Source: Rhodopirellula sp. (GTDB lineage: Bacteria > Planctomycetota > Planctomycetia > Pirellulales > Thermoguttaceae). From it: 42,658 bases of DNA. Within the stretch, counting starts at the first letter, position 1; every line of letters begins with the position of its first letter. Location of the stretch: positions 1-42,658 of the forward strand of contig JAAYEH010000022.1 of NCBI GenBank assembly GCA_012728855.1, written 5' to 3'. Below are positions 15,628 through 25,253 of the stretch, piece after piece. The position numbers and the translations under genes are program-made. Under the pieces are notes generated by a model. The model was not told the DNA's origin. It searched no databases and saw nothing but the letters and a program-made list of their open reading frames with translations.

Positions 15628-16100
15628 TGCCGGAGAACTTCGCGCTGCCCAAAGTCCGGGTACCCCTCTCGCCGGAGGAACGGTTTTCGCAGTTCCTCCA
15701 GAAGCACGGGAAGCGCGTCACGCAGCAGCGTCGTCTCATTGTCGAGCAGGTGTTCAGCCATCACGATCATTTCGACGCCGATGAGCTGATCGAACACCTG
15801 CAGGAGTTGATTCAACGACGCGAGGTCAGTCGCCCAACGGTTTATCGCACTCTCGGCGAACTGGTGGAGGCGGGCCTGCTGCGAAAGATGAACCTCGGTG
15901 GACGCGGCATCTACGAGCATGACTATGGCTATCCCAGCCACGATCACCTCTACTGTCAGGTCTGCAACAAGCTAATCGAATTCCACAGCGAGGCGATCGA
16001 GCAGGTCCGCGACCGCGTTGCGCGCCAGCACAATTTTCACGTCGTCAGCCACCGCCTCTTTGTCACCGGCATCTGCGTAGAGTGCCGCCGCCGAGAATAG
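15627..16100 (+). CDS. fur: Fur family transcriptional regulator
   Basis: 157 residues. Residues 20-100 make the winged helix (KRVTQQRRLIVEQVFSHHDH, SRPTVYRTLGELVEAGLL). A dimerisation and metal-binding region follows, with the HDHLYC and HxHxxC-type ligands and structural zinc pairs CQVC (near residue 110) and CVEC near the end. It binds Fe2+ (or Zn/Mn in relatives) and represses promoters. The subclass (Fur, Zur, PerR) cannot be fixed from sequence alone. It overlaps flgM by one base. The divergence between FlgM and Fur roles makes the coupling unusual. Confidence 0.88.
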   Translation: MPENFALPKVRVPLSPEERFSQFLQKHGKRVTQQRRLIVEQVFSHHDHFDADELIEHLQELIQRREVSRPTVYRTLGELVEAGLLRKMNLGGRGIYEHDYGYPSHDHLYCQVCNKLIEFHSEAIEQVRDRVARQHNFHVVSHRLFVTGICVECRRRE

Positions 16101-16111
16101 CATCGATTCGG

Positions 16112-17410
16112 CTATGCCTGAGCCAAGGCCGCGTCCGCTTCTTTGGAAGGCTTTTCGTCATCGTCCGACCGTGATCCGTGTGGCGGGCGTATGAAGAAGG
16201 TTCCCACAGCGGCCAAGATCAGCAGCGCCGCGGCCGTGTAGTAGGCGTATTCGAAGCTCTTGCTGATATCGTGGAGCCGACCTGCCAGGAGCGACAGCAC
16301 CAATCCGCCAACCCCCCACGAGGTGAAAACCAATCCATAGTTCACCCCAAAGTTCTTGGGACCATAAAAATCTTTGGTAATCGCGGGGAACAGCGCCAGG
16401 TTTGCTCCATAGTTGGCCCCGATCAACGCCGCGAGCAACATCATGGCGGGTAGAGTGCCCAGCGGCGAACCGGTCGTCGCATTGGCCATAACAAACATCA
16501 AGGCCGACTGCAGTACGAAACAGCCCAGCATGGTCTTCTGTCGGCCGATCTTGTCCGATATCATCCCCGCCACGATGCGTCCTCCACCATTGCCGACGGC
16601 GCAGGCGGCCACCAGTACAAAGCCTTGCTCGATGGCGGCCTGGAGGGAGGCGATCTTCGCCAGTTTGGCGATAATCATCAAGCCGGCGCCGGCCCCGCAG
16701 GCGTACAGGAACCAGAGAAGGTAGAACTGTGTAGTGCGCAGCATTTCCATCGGCGAGAAATCCGCTTTCGCGACCGTGGCGGTCGCCGCCCCCGCGCTTC
16801 CGCCCGCCGGGACATAGCCCTTGGGCGGTGGCGACAGTAGTTGCGCCAAGCCCACGACCACGACCATGAAAGCGATGCCCAGTATGAACATCGTTTGCGG
16901 GAGACCGTAGGCCGCAATCAGCGTCTTCGCCAGTGGCGCCGCATAGACCGAGGCCAGGCCGAAGCCCGAGACGACCAGTCCCGCGATCAGCCCGGTCCGC
17001 GAGGACGGAAACCACTTCACCGCCGGCGGCGTGGCGGAAGCATATCCAAACCCGATTCCCGCCCCGGTCAAGACGCCAAAATAGACCACATAATACAGAT
17101 ATTCCGTCGTCGTGCTGGCCAGGATCATGCCTATGCCGACGAGAAGTCCACCGATGCTGGCCACCAACCGAGGCCCGAATTTGTCCTGAAGCCGCCCGGC
17201 AGGCACCATCGTCAAGCTGAATATCAGGCAGGCGACCGCGTACGGAAAGGACCGGTCCGCTTCTCCCCAGCCCCACTCGTCAGGAACGGCTTTGCTGATG
17301 ACGCTCCAGGTGTAGAGGATTCCCAAAGCAAGATTGATCCCCAGACCGGCGAACGTCACTCGCCAGCCCAGATTCTTCACTGCCCCATCGACCGTTGCGT
17401 TACGATTCAT
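16112..17410 (-). CDS. OFA-type major facilitator transporter (oxalate/formate antiporter family)
   Basis: 432 residues, 12 membrane helices. The opening GILYTWSVISKAVPDEWGW and the loop GRLQDKFGPRLVASIGGLL are the OFA-family forms of the MFS signature after helix 2. FGYASATPPAVKWFPSSRTG, GLVVSGFGLASVYAAPLA and ANYGANLALFPAITKDFYGPKNFG are further OFA landmarks. The family includes the oxalate:formate antiporter and monocarboxylate carriers, but most members have no assigned substrate. The ATG at 17410 has AGGAG about 10 bases upstream; the frame remains open to 17545. It is convergent with fur, with 11 bases between the stops. A link to the nearby Hyf-like genes through formate is not supported by anything I can see. 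Confidence 0.85.
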   Translation of the reverse strand: MNRNATVDGAVKNLGWRVTFAGLGINLALGILYTWSVISKAVPDEWGWGEADRSFPYAVACLIFSLTMVPAGRLQDKFGPRLVASIGGLLVGIGMILASTTTEYLYYVVYFGVLTGAGIGFGYASATPPAVKWFPSSRTGLIAGLVVSGFGLASVYAAPLAKTLIAAYGLPQTMFILGIAFMVVVVGLAQLLSPPPKGYVPAGGSAGAATATVAKADFSPMEMLRTTQFYLLWFLYACGAGAGLMIIAKLAKIASLQAAIEQGFVLVAACAVGNGGGRIVAGMISDKIGRQKTMLGCFVLQSALMFVMANATTGSPLGTLPAMMLLAALIGANYGANLALFPAITKDFYGPKNFGVNYGLVFTSWGVGGLVLSLLAGRLHDISKSFEYAYYTAAALLILAAVGTFFIRPPHGSRSDDDEKPSKEADAALAQA

Positions 17411-17886
17411 TCCGCGGTTCTCCTGCCGTTTGAAGGACTCCGAGAGGTATTCGCCGCCTTCGTCCAAGAGAGTCAAACCGTAACGGTAAATCCCAAAACA
17501 CCGCCGACGATTCTCACCTCTGCACGACCAAGATAATTGGTTCACCGCTCATCTTTCTGCCCGCTCCAGCATCTGCCTTAATGGCAATTCGCTGAGTTTG
17601 CCTGGATGCGGCGCATAAGTCAAGCTCCACGAACGCCCCCCGGATGGAAAACGGCTTCGCTTTGCCCCACGCGAGCCCAACCGGACGGATACCGTCGCGG
17701 ATTATTTACGAGATTACAGATGACCGATCAGGCGGCCCATCGGAACCTGCCAAGTCAATCGCGGAGTAGCCCGCTGTTTCCACCGAAAGGGGTGGTAGTT
17801 ACAATGGACGGCATCGAGGACGGGCGGCTTTGTCGCTCGCCTCTTTGCCAATGCCGTGTACTCCCTCCCGCAGCCGAGGTGCCGCC
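17411..17886. other. Intergenic region between divergent genes
   Basis: No gene is supported. It separates the OFA carrier (minus) from the F5/8C-HzsA-like gene (plus) and contains the promoter candidate at 17777-17805. Nothing else recognised. Confidence 0.6.
17777..17805 (+). promoter_or_regulatory. Promoter candidate for the F5/8C-HzsA-like gene
   Basis: TTTCCA (17777-17782), 17-base spacer, TACAAT (17800-17805), about 80 bases before the ATG. Confidence 0.45.
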
Positions 17887-20820
17887 ATGAAAGCAGTCTT
17901 TTCCCGTCGCTGTGCCTTATTCCGGTTGTTCGTCCTCGCCGGGTTGGTCGTCGGGCTGTGGTCGAACGCCAAGGGGCAAACCACGCAGGCTGCGGTGGAA
18001 GCCGATTGGATCGAGCAGGATCGCCTCTTCGCGGGTGCGAAAGAGCCGACAACCCGGCAGCCGGCGCGGCCGGACAAAGTGACCACGGTCCAGGACGCCG
18101 CCGGCGGGTGCGACGGAATCAAGAATGGCTGTTGGGGCTTCCATACGGCCAGTGGCGAGCAGGATCCCTGGTGGCAAGTGGATCTCGGCGAAGCCGTGCA
18201 ACTCGACCGCGTGGTCGTCTACAACCGCACGGATCACGGCAAGGGCGCCCGAAATACCCGCATCCAGGTGCTGGTGGCTGAAGAGCCCGAGTGCCGCCGG
18301 TTCCAACAGGTTTACCAGCACGACGGCGCCCCGTTCTACGGCACCGGCGAGAAGAAACCGCTGGTGGTTGACTTGAAGGGAAAAGACGTTGTTGCCCGAG
18401 TGGTCCGCCTGGCCGTCGATGGCCGCTGCTCGTTCGCTCTGGACGAAGTCGAGGTCTACGGGCTTGCCGACCCGCAAAAGAATCTTGCCCTGGGCAAGCC
18501 CGCCGACCAGAAAAGCGTCGGACCGTACTCATGGCCGGGGACGATGCCAGCCACGGCCGTGGCGGCCATCTTCGGCGAGGCGCCGCTATCCATGCGGGCC
18601 GATTTTTCGTTGCCGCATTTGCGCCAGGTCGTTGACCGCGGCATGGCGCTGACCGAGCGATTGGGACCGAAGGCCGACGCGCGGCGGCTAAATCCATTGG
18701 CCGAACGCCTTACCGGGGTCGAACGCCGACTGTCCGAGATCGAAAAGGCCGGCGATGCGCCCGTCGCAACCCGAAAGGAACTGTACCTCGAAGCCCGCCG
18801 GATCGTCCGCCAGGTGGCCTTCTGCAATCCGCTCCTCGATATGGAGAAGATTCTGTTCATCAAGCGGCACGCGGCGGGCGGTGTCTTTCATATGTGCGAC
18901 CAGTATTACGGCTGCAACGCCAGGCCAGGCGGTGGACTGTTCGTTCTTTCCGATCCGTTTGGGCCGGAACCGAAGCTCACGGATTTGCTGGAGCACTCGG
19001 TCGTCGAGAACGGCCGTTTGAAGGGCAAAAAGCTATCGGGAGGGTCGTTTTTGTCGCCGGATTTGTCGTTCGACGGCCGCACCATTCTCTTTGCCTACAG
19101 CGAGGCCGCCGCCTGGCCGAAGTACCAGGGCCAAGAGGCCTACGAGTGGACGCCCGAGTGCAGCTACCACATTTTCCGATGCAATGCCGACGGCAGCGGG
19201 CTGGTGCAGTTGACGGACGGCTCGTGGAACGATTTTGACCCCTGCTTTCTTCCCAACGGCCGCATCGTCTTCATCTCGGAACGGCGCGGCGGCTATCTGC
19301 GGTGCGGGCGGCACTGTCCGGTCTACACGATGTTTTCCATGCGCGACGACGGCAGCGACATCATCTGCCTGAGCTTCCACGAGACGCACGAGTGGCATCC
19401 CAGCGTCAACAACGACGGCATGCTCGTCTACAGCCGCTGGGATTATGTCGACCGCGACACGAACATCGCCCACCATATCTGGACCTGCTATCCCGACGGC
19501 CGCGATCCCCGCAGCTTTCACGGCAACTATCCGGAAAAGAGGGAAAGCCGGCCGTGGATGGAGATGAGTGTTCGAGCCGTGCCGGGGTCGCACAAGTACG
19601 TGGCTTCGACCGGCGCGCACCACGGCCACGCCTTCGGATCGCTGGTGTTGATCGATCCGCGGATCGAAGACGACGGGGCCACGGCGCAACTGGAGCGTCT
19701 GACGCCGGAGGTTCCCTTCCCGGAGGCGGAGGGGCGGCCGACCGCGCGGTACATGTGCTACGGCACACCCTGGCCGTTGAGCGAGGACGACTACCTCTGC
19801 GCCTATGACGCCGGGGCGAAAAACCACGGTCTCTACTGGATCGACCGCTACGGCAACAGGGAGTTGCTCTACCGGGATGCGGCGATCGCCTCGATCAGCC
19901 CGATTCCGCTGGAGCCTCGTCCGACGCCGCCGTATCTGCCGAACCAGACAGTGCAGGCTGCCGAGGATCGAATCAATACGGCGGGCGATTCAAAGTCGAC
20001 GGTGGCCGTGCTGAACGTCTACGAGTCGGATTTCGCCTGGCCCCCGGGGACAAAGATCGACTCGCTGCGGGTGATTCAGGTCTTGCCGAAGTCGACCGCG
20101 CCGCCCAACCAGCCGCGGATCGGTATCGCCAACCAGACCAACGCCCGCGCGGTGCTGGGGACCGTTCCGGTCGAGGCCGACGGCAGCGTCTACTTCGAGG
20201 CGCCGGCGGGTGTGCCGATTTACTTCCAGGCGATCGACGCGCGCGGGCTGGCGGTGCAGTCGATGCGGTCGGCCACCTATTTGCACCCCGGCGAGCGGTT
20301 GCTCTGCCAGGGGTGCCACGAGGGCAAACACCAGCCACCCAAGCCCGCGGAGCAAGTGCCGCTGGCTTTGCGGCGGGCGGCGTCGCCGATCCAGCCCGAC
20401 CTGGAGGGCTCGAACCCGTTCAGCTACGTCCGGCTGGTCCAACCCGCGCTCGACCGCCATTGCGTCGCCTGCCACCAGCAGGAAAAGGCGCTCGACCTGG
20501 CCGGCCTCATCGAGGGCGGCAACGGCTGGACCCGCTCCTACACGAACCTCGCCGCGAAGTACGGGTTCTATTTCCACGTGGGCAACGGGTCGATCAACCA
20601 GGGCATCCACGGCGGCAGCCGCACGGTGCCCGGTCAGTTCGGGGCAATGGCCTCCGGACTGATGAAATACCTGGACGAGTCGCATTATGGCGTGAAGCTC
20701 GGCGAGGAGGACTTCCACCGCATCACGCTCTGGCTCGACTGCAACTCGGAATTCTACGGCGCTTACGAAAACACCGAAGCCCAGGCCCGGGGCGAATTGG
20801 TAAAGCCTTCCTTAGAGTGA
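17887..20820 (+). CDS. HzsA-related protein: F5/8C module, propeller and two CxxCH motifs (977 aa)
   Basis: A signal peptide (RLFVLAGLVVGLWSNAKGQ) is followed at about 50-200 by an F5/8 type C (discoidin) carbohydrate-binding module: PWWQVDLGEAVQLDRVVVYN, then ALDEVEVYG. The central region is a WD40-like propeller with GGGLFVLSDPFG, GGSFLSPDLSFDGRTILFAY and DFDPCFLPNGRIVFISERRG. Next comes LSFHETHEWHPSVNNDGML, a conserved block shared with the gene at 25721-29080. The C-terminal part has C807-QG-C-H (CQGCHEG) and C859-VA-C-H (CVACHQQ), covalent haem c sites. The architecture resembles the hydrazine synthase alpha subunit (HzsA), but nothing else of anammox is here. A periplasmic or surface redox protein acting on or binding polysaccharide is inferred. 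Substrate unknown. YihY starts 33 bases later. Confidence 0.82.
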   Translation: MKAVFSRRCALFRLFVLAGLVVGLWSNAKGQTTQAAVEADWIEQDRLFAGAKEPTTRQPARPDKVTTVQDAAGGCDGIKNGCWGFHTASGEQDPWWQVDLGEAVQLDRVVVYNRTDHGKGARNTRIQVLVAEEPECRRFQQVYQHDGAPFYGTGEKKPLVVDLKGKDVVARVVRLAVDGRCSFALDEVEVYGLADPQKNLALGKPADQKSVGPYSWPGTMPATAVAAIFGEAPLSMRADFSLPHLRQVVDRGMALTERLGPKADARRLNPLAERLTGVERRLSEIEKAGDAPVATRKELYLEARRIVRQVAFCNPLLDMEKILFIKRHAAGGVFHMCDQYYGCNARPGGGLFVLSDPFGPEPKLTDLLEHSVVENGRLKGKKLSGGSFLSPDLSFDGRTILFAYSEAAAWPKYQGQEAYEWTPECSYHIFRCNADGSGLVQLTDGSWNDFDPCFLPNGRIVFISERRGGYLRCGRHCPVYTMFSMRDDGSDIICLSFHETHEWHPSVNNDGMLVYSRWDYVDRDTNIAHHIWTCYPDGRDPRSFHGNYPEKRESRPWMEMSVRAVPGSHKYVASTGAHHGHAFGSLVLIDPRIEDDGATAQLERLTPEVPFPEAEGRPTARYMCYGTPWPLSEDDYLCAYDAGAKNHGLYWIDRYGNRELLYRDAAIASISPIPLEPRPTPPYLPNQTVQAAEDRINTAGDSKSTVAVLNVYESDFAWPPGTKIDSLRVIQVLPKSTAPPNQPRIGIANQTNARAVLGTVPVEADGSVYFEAPAGVPIYFQAIDARGLAVQSMRSATYLHPGERLLCQGCHEGKHQPPKPAEQVPLALRRAASPIQPDLEGSNPFSYVRLVQPALDRHCVACHQQEKALDLAGLIEGGNGWTRSYTNLAAKYGFYFHVGNGSINQGIHGGSRTVPGQFGAMASGLMKYLDESHYGVKLGEEDFHRITLWLDCNSEFYGAYENTEAQARGELVKPSLE

Positions 20821-20853
20821 GCGGGCAGACGACTCAAAACCAAGGCCGGCGCG

Positions 20854-21774
20854 ATGGGTAGTGCTTGGACGATTCTGAAACAGACGGTTCAAGGTTTCTC
20901 GGACAACGAGTGCATGAGCATGGGCGCCGCGCTGGCGTTCTATACACTGTTCTCGCTGCCGCCGATCCTGATTATCGTCATCGCCATTGCCGGCACGCTC
21001 TGGCAAGGAGACGCCAACGCGCAGGAAACCCTCCTGCAGGAAATCGAAACGCAGATGGGCCGGCAAGCCAGAGTGCAAATCCAGTCGATTCTCCAAAGCC
21101 ATCAACAGAGCGGCGGAGGGCTCTTGACCACGACTTTCGGCATCGTCGCCCTGGTATTCGGCGCCACGGGAGTTATGGCTCAGCTTCAGGCCGCACTGGA
21201 CAAGGCATGGGAGGTCAAGCCCGACCCGCAGCGAGGAGGCGTGAAGACATTTCTTGTCAAACGCGCCCTTTCCTTCGTCATGGTCGTGGTGATCGCCGTT
21301 CTCTTGCTCGCCCTGCTCATCATCGGCACACTGCTCTCGGTTTTTGACGATGCGATCAGGGTCTGGGCGAGCGAATCGCTGGCGACGCGATTCCTCGTCG
21401 GACTCAACTGGCTTGCGTCGTTCCTGATCGTCGTGACTCTCTTCGCGGCGATCTTCAAAGTCCTGCCCGACGCGAAGATCCGCTGGCGCGACGTTTGGGT
21501 CGGTGCAACGGTCACGGCATTGCTGTTCGCGATCGGGAAATATCTGATCGGTTTGTATCTCGGCCACGCCCGCATTGGCTCCCCCTACGGCGCGGCCGGT
21601 TCGCTGGCACTGCTGTTGGTCTGGGTCTACTATTCATCGCTGATCCTGCTGTTCGGCGCCGAGTTCACCCAGGTCTGGACCCGCCACCAGGGCCGGCGGA
21701 TCGAACCGGCGCCCGGAGCGGTTCGCGCCGTCTGCGAGGCGAAACGTGTGCGGGAGGCTCGCGCCGACGGCTGA
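20854..21774 (+). CDS. YihY/BrkB family inner membrane protein
   Basis: 306 residues with six hydrophobic helices. The YihY/BrkB hallmarks are the early GAALAFYTLFSLPPILIIVIA, the middle FGIVALVFGATGVMAQLQAALDKAW, and the late GAAGSLALLLVWVYYSSLILLFGAEFTQVW. The family was once called RNase BN in error. Its function is not established; lipid or small-molecule transport has been proposed. The gene follows the F5/8C-HzsA-like gene by 33 bases and may be co-transcribed, though no functional link is evident. Confidence 0.9.
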   Translation: MGSAWTILKQTVQGFSDNECMSMGAALAFYTLFSLPPILIIVIAIAGTLWQGDANAQETLLQEIETQMGRQARVQIQSILQSHQQSGGGLLTTTFGIVALVFGATGVMAQLQAALDKAWEVKPDPQRGGVKTFLVKRALSFVMVVVIAVLLLALLIIGTLLSVFDDAIRVWASESLATRFLVGLNWLASFLIVVTLFAAIFKVLPDAKIRWRDVWVGATVTALLFAIGKYLIGLYLGHARIGSPYGAAGSLALLLVWVYYSSLILLFGAEFTQVWTRHQGRRIEPAPGAVRAVCEAKRVREARADG

Positions 21775-21950
21775 GCGGCTTTTGCAATTATGATCTACTG
21801 CAACCAGAACTCGCTTCTTGTCGCGCGACATGGGTGGTAATATGGGTTGACACGGCAAATGAATCTCGTTCGGCCTGTGATTGCCTACGCTGGATAAGGC
21901 TCAGCCCCGCCGAACGCATCGCAGTGTGTGGAAATGGCTTGGAGCAGGCA

Positions 21951-24900
21951 ATGCAATGTCCCAAGTGCATGCGTGAATTGGCGCCTGGCGAAAGAGCCTG
22001 CGTTTGCTCCGAAGACGGAGCCTTCAAGGCGCAGCCGTCCCTAACGGAGGCGGTTGTTGACTCTTCTCGGGCGGCGCGCCCGCTTAGAATCTTTCTCAGT
22101 TACGGCCACGAACCTCCTGACCATGTCAAGGTTGCCGAGCGCATCAGAGACGATCTGAAAAAGCGGGGACATGACGTCTGGTTTGACATCGAGAAACTGA
22201 AAACACGGAATGTTTGGGAAAACGAAATCGAGCGTGCGATTGTTGAGAGTGATCGCGTTCTGCTGCTGATGACGCCATACTCCATTCGCCGGGCGGACCC
22301 CTATGCAGCCCCGGACAGTCCCGCTGGCCGTGACGGATACTGTCTCAACGAGATAGCCAAGGCGGTCGAGCGAAACAAGCTTGTGGTTCCGATCATGCTG
22401 GCCTGGGTCGACCAGGGACCGCCGACTTCGATCTGCCGCATCCAGTGGCTCGACATGCGGGATTGTGTGCCGATCGACGAGAAGAAACCGGTCTATGAAC
22501 AGACGCGATTCCCCCGGCTCGTCGAAGCACTCGAGGAGAATCGACTCGATTTTGAAGGCGGTTGGGCAAGAATTTTCGGGAACCTGACGCCGCTCAACTT
22601 TCAAGTCGAAATGGAACGGCATATTACGGGCTTTGCCGGCCGGGAATGGCTGATCGGCAAAGACGGGAAGATCGACCAGTGGCTGCGTGAGCAGCAGGAA
22701 TCCCGCGTCTTTTGGGTCATCGGCGGGCCGGGGACGGGAAAATCGGCAATTGCCACACAACTGGCTCACCGACGAGGTGACGTGGGAGCGATACACTTTT
22801 GCGTGCATGGCCACGCGGAATTCACTGACCCCGAGAAGGCGATTCGCTCCATTGCCTTTCAGTTGGCCACCCATCTTCCCGCCTACCAGAAACGTCTGCA
22901 AGACTTGGACCTTGAAGCGGACACCAGGCTGAACTCCTTCACCCTATTCTACAAGCTCATCGTCAGCCCGCTTGCCGAACTGAAGGGCACGTCGGATCGC
23001 CCGCCTGGCCCCCTTCTCGTGGTGATCGATGCGCTGGACGAAGCAACTCATGATGGCGTCAACGAAATCGCCGACGCTATCGCCAGATGCTGGAAGGACA
23101 CGCCGCGCTGGCTACGCCTGGTCATTACCAGTCGCAAGGACGATCGGTTGGCGGAAGCGTTTTCGTCGAATGACTTCCTGCCCTTCACGCTCGATACTGA
23201 AAGCGAGCCGAACAAGAAAGACGTCCGCGACTATTTGTCCAAGCAACTGGCGATCTTCCTCGGGGCCTCGCCCGGCTGCGAAGTCGTCGAGAACCTCTTG
23301 ACCAAGAGCGAGGGGGTATACCTCTATGCCAAGGTAATCATGGACGAGATCCGACAAAAGCGTCTCTCGCTCGACGAGTTGCATGCCTTTCCCCGCGGAA
23401 TGCGAGAGTACTATTGGCGAGTTTTCAGGCGGCATTTTCCACCGGAAGCAATCAACAAGTACAAACGCGATATTCATCCCATACTGAGTGTTGTGCTCGC
23501 CCAACGCGAGCCCCTCCCTCTCCACTTGCTCGCCAAAGCCACGGGCGTCGATGAGTTTACTCTGCGCAGGGATAGCCTCCGCCAACTTGGTTCGCTCTTC
23601 CCGATACGTGCGACCGGCGACAAACGGGACGAATACACAATCGCACCGTTTCACAAGTCACTCGTCGAGTGGTTGACCGCATGCGACCAACAGACCGGCG
23701 AATACTTGGCAGGGGACTACACCGTCAACGTACACGCAGGCGCCACGGCCCTGCTCAACGCTTCCTGGAAGGAATTCGACTCCAATCCCCAGACGATGTG
23801 CGAGTATTCCAAGACCCATCTGCCGGCATACCTGCTGCAAGCGGGACGTTGGAGCGAATTGGCGATCCTCGTCGCTTCTCCTCAACTCCGTATGATCGAG
23901 AAGTGGGTCGATCGCGCGGATCGGCTTGGCCTTGAGTGTCTCGAGGGACTGATCGAGTGTCAGTGCGTCGAACCGGCCTTTGAAGCGATGCTGGCCACGC
24001 AGGCAGCCAGGATACACAGCCGCCGAGGGGAGTATTCCGACGCGGAGAAACAACTGAAACTTGCGGTTCGCCACACATCATGGCGGCACAGTCGCAAGAC
24101 GCGTGCCATTGCCTTTCACGAACTGGGCTCGCTGCACCTTTACCGAGGTGACCGTTCCCAAGCCGCACGCGCCTTCCGAAGTGCGTTACGGCTCAGCGTT
24201 CTGGGCGTGCCTGTGCTGCGTGGGGAAGCGGCAGCCAATCGTCTTGCCCTGGCCGCGATTGCGTTCACGCACTATCGCTGGCAAAAGGGCTTCGAGATGG
24301 CGGACCGAGCGCGAAAGGACGCGGAGGCCGACGGAGACGCCCAGCATACCGTTGCGGGGCTCCGCTTCATGGCACTCGCCCTGGACGACTTGGCGAAATA
24401 CAAACAGGCTGAGGATACGCTTGGGGAGGCTTTGGAATTGAGTCAACGCAGCGGCAGCAATTTGGAAACCGCAAGGTTATTGGACCTGAAAGGCTGCTAC
24501 CATTACGGACAAGCGACGATTCGAGGAGGTGATTACGCGGTTGCGGCAGACTGCTTTCAGCAATCTCTCAGGATTGCCGACAGCATTGGAAGCCTGTACT
24601 CAAGAATTGACGCTATGCTGCACCTCGGATGGTGCGCGATCGGAAATGGCAAGACCGATGAGGCGGTCGTCTGGTTCGATCAAGTGGGCCGACTCCTGCC
24701 CGCGGATGCACACGCAGACTTGGCCGCCAATCATCGTCTTGGATTGGCCGCGGCTGATCACGAGCGAGGGGATACCGCGAATGCCGAACGGCGATATCAG
24801 GAAGTTCTGAATCTCGCCCAGAAACCGGAAAACGAATTCCGAGGCCACGCCGCGCGCGCCCTGACCGGCCTCGGTGCTGTGAGCTGGCACTCTGGCAAAA

Positions 24901-25028
24901 CCGCACAAGCCAACGACGCATGGAACCGCGCTCGCGGCTATGCCAAGCGAAATTCGCCACGTGACCTGCAAATCACGGAAGCGAACATAGACCGATGCCG
25001 CCGCGAACCACAGCGCGCACCACGATAA
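21951..25028 (+). CDS. TIR-NACHT-TPR protein, NLR-like conflict/antiphage candidate (1025 aa)
   Basis: Residues 1-20 hold a small zinc-ribbon-like CxxC...CxC (Cys 3, 6, 17, 19). Residues 44-200 are a TIR-like domain: LRIFLSYGHEPPD, DVWFDIEKLKTRNVWENEIE, SDRVLLLMTPYS, and GYCLNEIAKAVE with E134 as candidate NADase glutamate. A NACHT-type STAND ATPase follows, with Walker A GGPGTGKS (258-265) and Walker B LLVVIDALDEA (355-365). The last 300 or so residues are TPR-like helical repeats (AIAFHELGSLHLYRGDRSQA, ALTGLGAVSWHSGKTAQAND). This is the tripartite logic of NLR proteins: sensor repeats, switch ATPase, effector that may cleave NAD+. The ATG at 21951 has GGAG 8 bases upstream; the frame is open to 21495 but overlaps yihY. 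No partner gene is adjacent. Confidence 0.85.
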   Translation: MQCPKCMRELAPGERACVCSEDGAFKAQPSLTEAVVDSSRAARPLRIFLSYGHEPPDHVKVAERIRDDLKKRGHDVWFDIEKLKTRNVWENEIERAIVESDRVLLLMTPYSIRRADPYAAPDSPAGRDGYCLNEIAKAVERNKLVVPIMLAWVDQGPPTSICRIQWLDMRDCVPIDEKKPVYEQTRFPRLVEALEENRLDFEGGWARIFGNLTPLNFQVEMERHITGFAGREWLIGKDGKIDQWLREQQESRVFWVIGGPGTGKSAIATQLAHRRGDVGAIHFCVHGHAEFTDPEKAIRSIAFQLATHLPAYQKRLQDLDLEADTRLNSFTLFYKLIVSPLAELKGTSDRPPGPLLVVIDALDEATHDGVNEIADAIARCWKDTPRWLRLVITSRKDDRLAEAFSSNDFLPFTLDTESEPNKKDVRDYLSKQLAIFLGASPGCEVVENLLTKSEGVYLYAKVIMDEIRQKRLSLDELHAFPRGMREYYWRVFRRHFPPEAINKYKRDIHPILSVVLAQREPLPLHLLAKATGVDEFTLRRDSLRQLGSLFPIRATGDKRDEYTIAPFHKSLVEWLTACDQQTGEYLAGDYTVNVHAGATALLNASWKEFDSNPQTMCEYSKTHLPAYLLQAGRWSELAILVASPQLRMIEKWVDRADRLGLECLEGLIECQCVEPAFEAMLATQAARIHSRRGEYSDAEKQLKLAVRHTSWRHSRKTRAIAFHELGSLHLYRGDRSQAARAFRSALRLSVLGVPVLRGEAAANRLALAAIAFTHYRWQKGFEMADRARKDAEADGDAQHTVAGLRFMALALDDLAKYKQAEDTLGEALELSQRSGSNLETARLLDLKGCYHYGQATIRGGDYAVAADCFQQSLRIADSIGSLYSRIDAMLHLGWCAIGNGKTDEAVVWFDQVGRLLPADAHADLAANHRLGLAAADHERGDTANAERRYQEVLNLAQKPENEFRGHAARALTGLGAVSWHSGKTAQANDAWNRARGYAKRNSPRDLQITEANIDRCRREPQRAPR

Positions 25029-25091
25029 CCCCAGCCCGAGTTCATTCGGACCGCCGGAATCGCCCAGCAGGCTCCCAGACTGCCAGGAATC

Positions 25092-25253
25092 TTACCCTCC
25101 GCTAGCGCCACCAGGCGAGCGTCTGCTGTAATTCGGCGTATCGCTCTTCTGCTGCTTCTCCATGGCACGCCGGGCTTCTTCCAGACGTTTCTGCGCTTCC
25201 TTCTGTTCCTGCTCACTCGGGCTCTTGTCCTTTTTGCCGCCGAAAAGACCCAT
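25092..25253 (-). CDS. Small charged protein (53 aa), unknown
   Basis: MGLFGGKKDKSPSEQEQKEA opens a lysine- and glutamate-rich helix (AQKRLEEARRAMEKQQK) and ends in a glycine- and serine-rich tail (SRRSPGGASGG). It has a GAGGG site before the ATG and a good minus-strand promoter at 25347-25374. No signal peptide or known domain. It is convergent with the TIR-NACHT gene, whose stop is 63 bases away. I do not recognise the family. Confidence 0.55.
   Translation of the reverse strand: MGLFGGKKDKSPSEQEQKEAQKRLEEARRAMEKQQKSDTPNYSRRSPGGASGG

Noticed and set aside
16112..17410. Formate channel feeding the Hyf-like complex
   Set aside because: The OFA family has diverse substrates and the complex has no formate dehydrogenase. 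The genes are convergent to flgM-fur and not in the Hyf operon.
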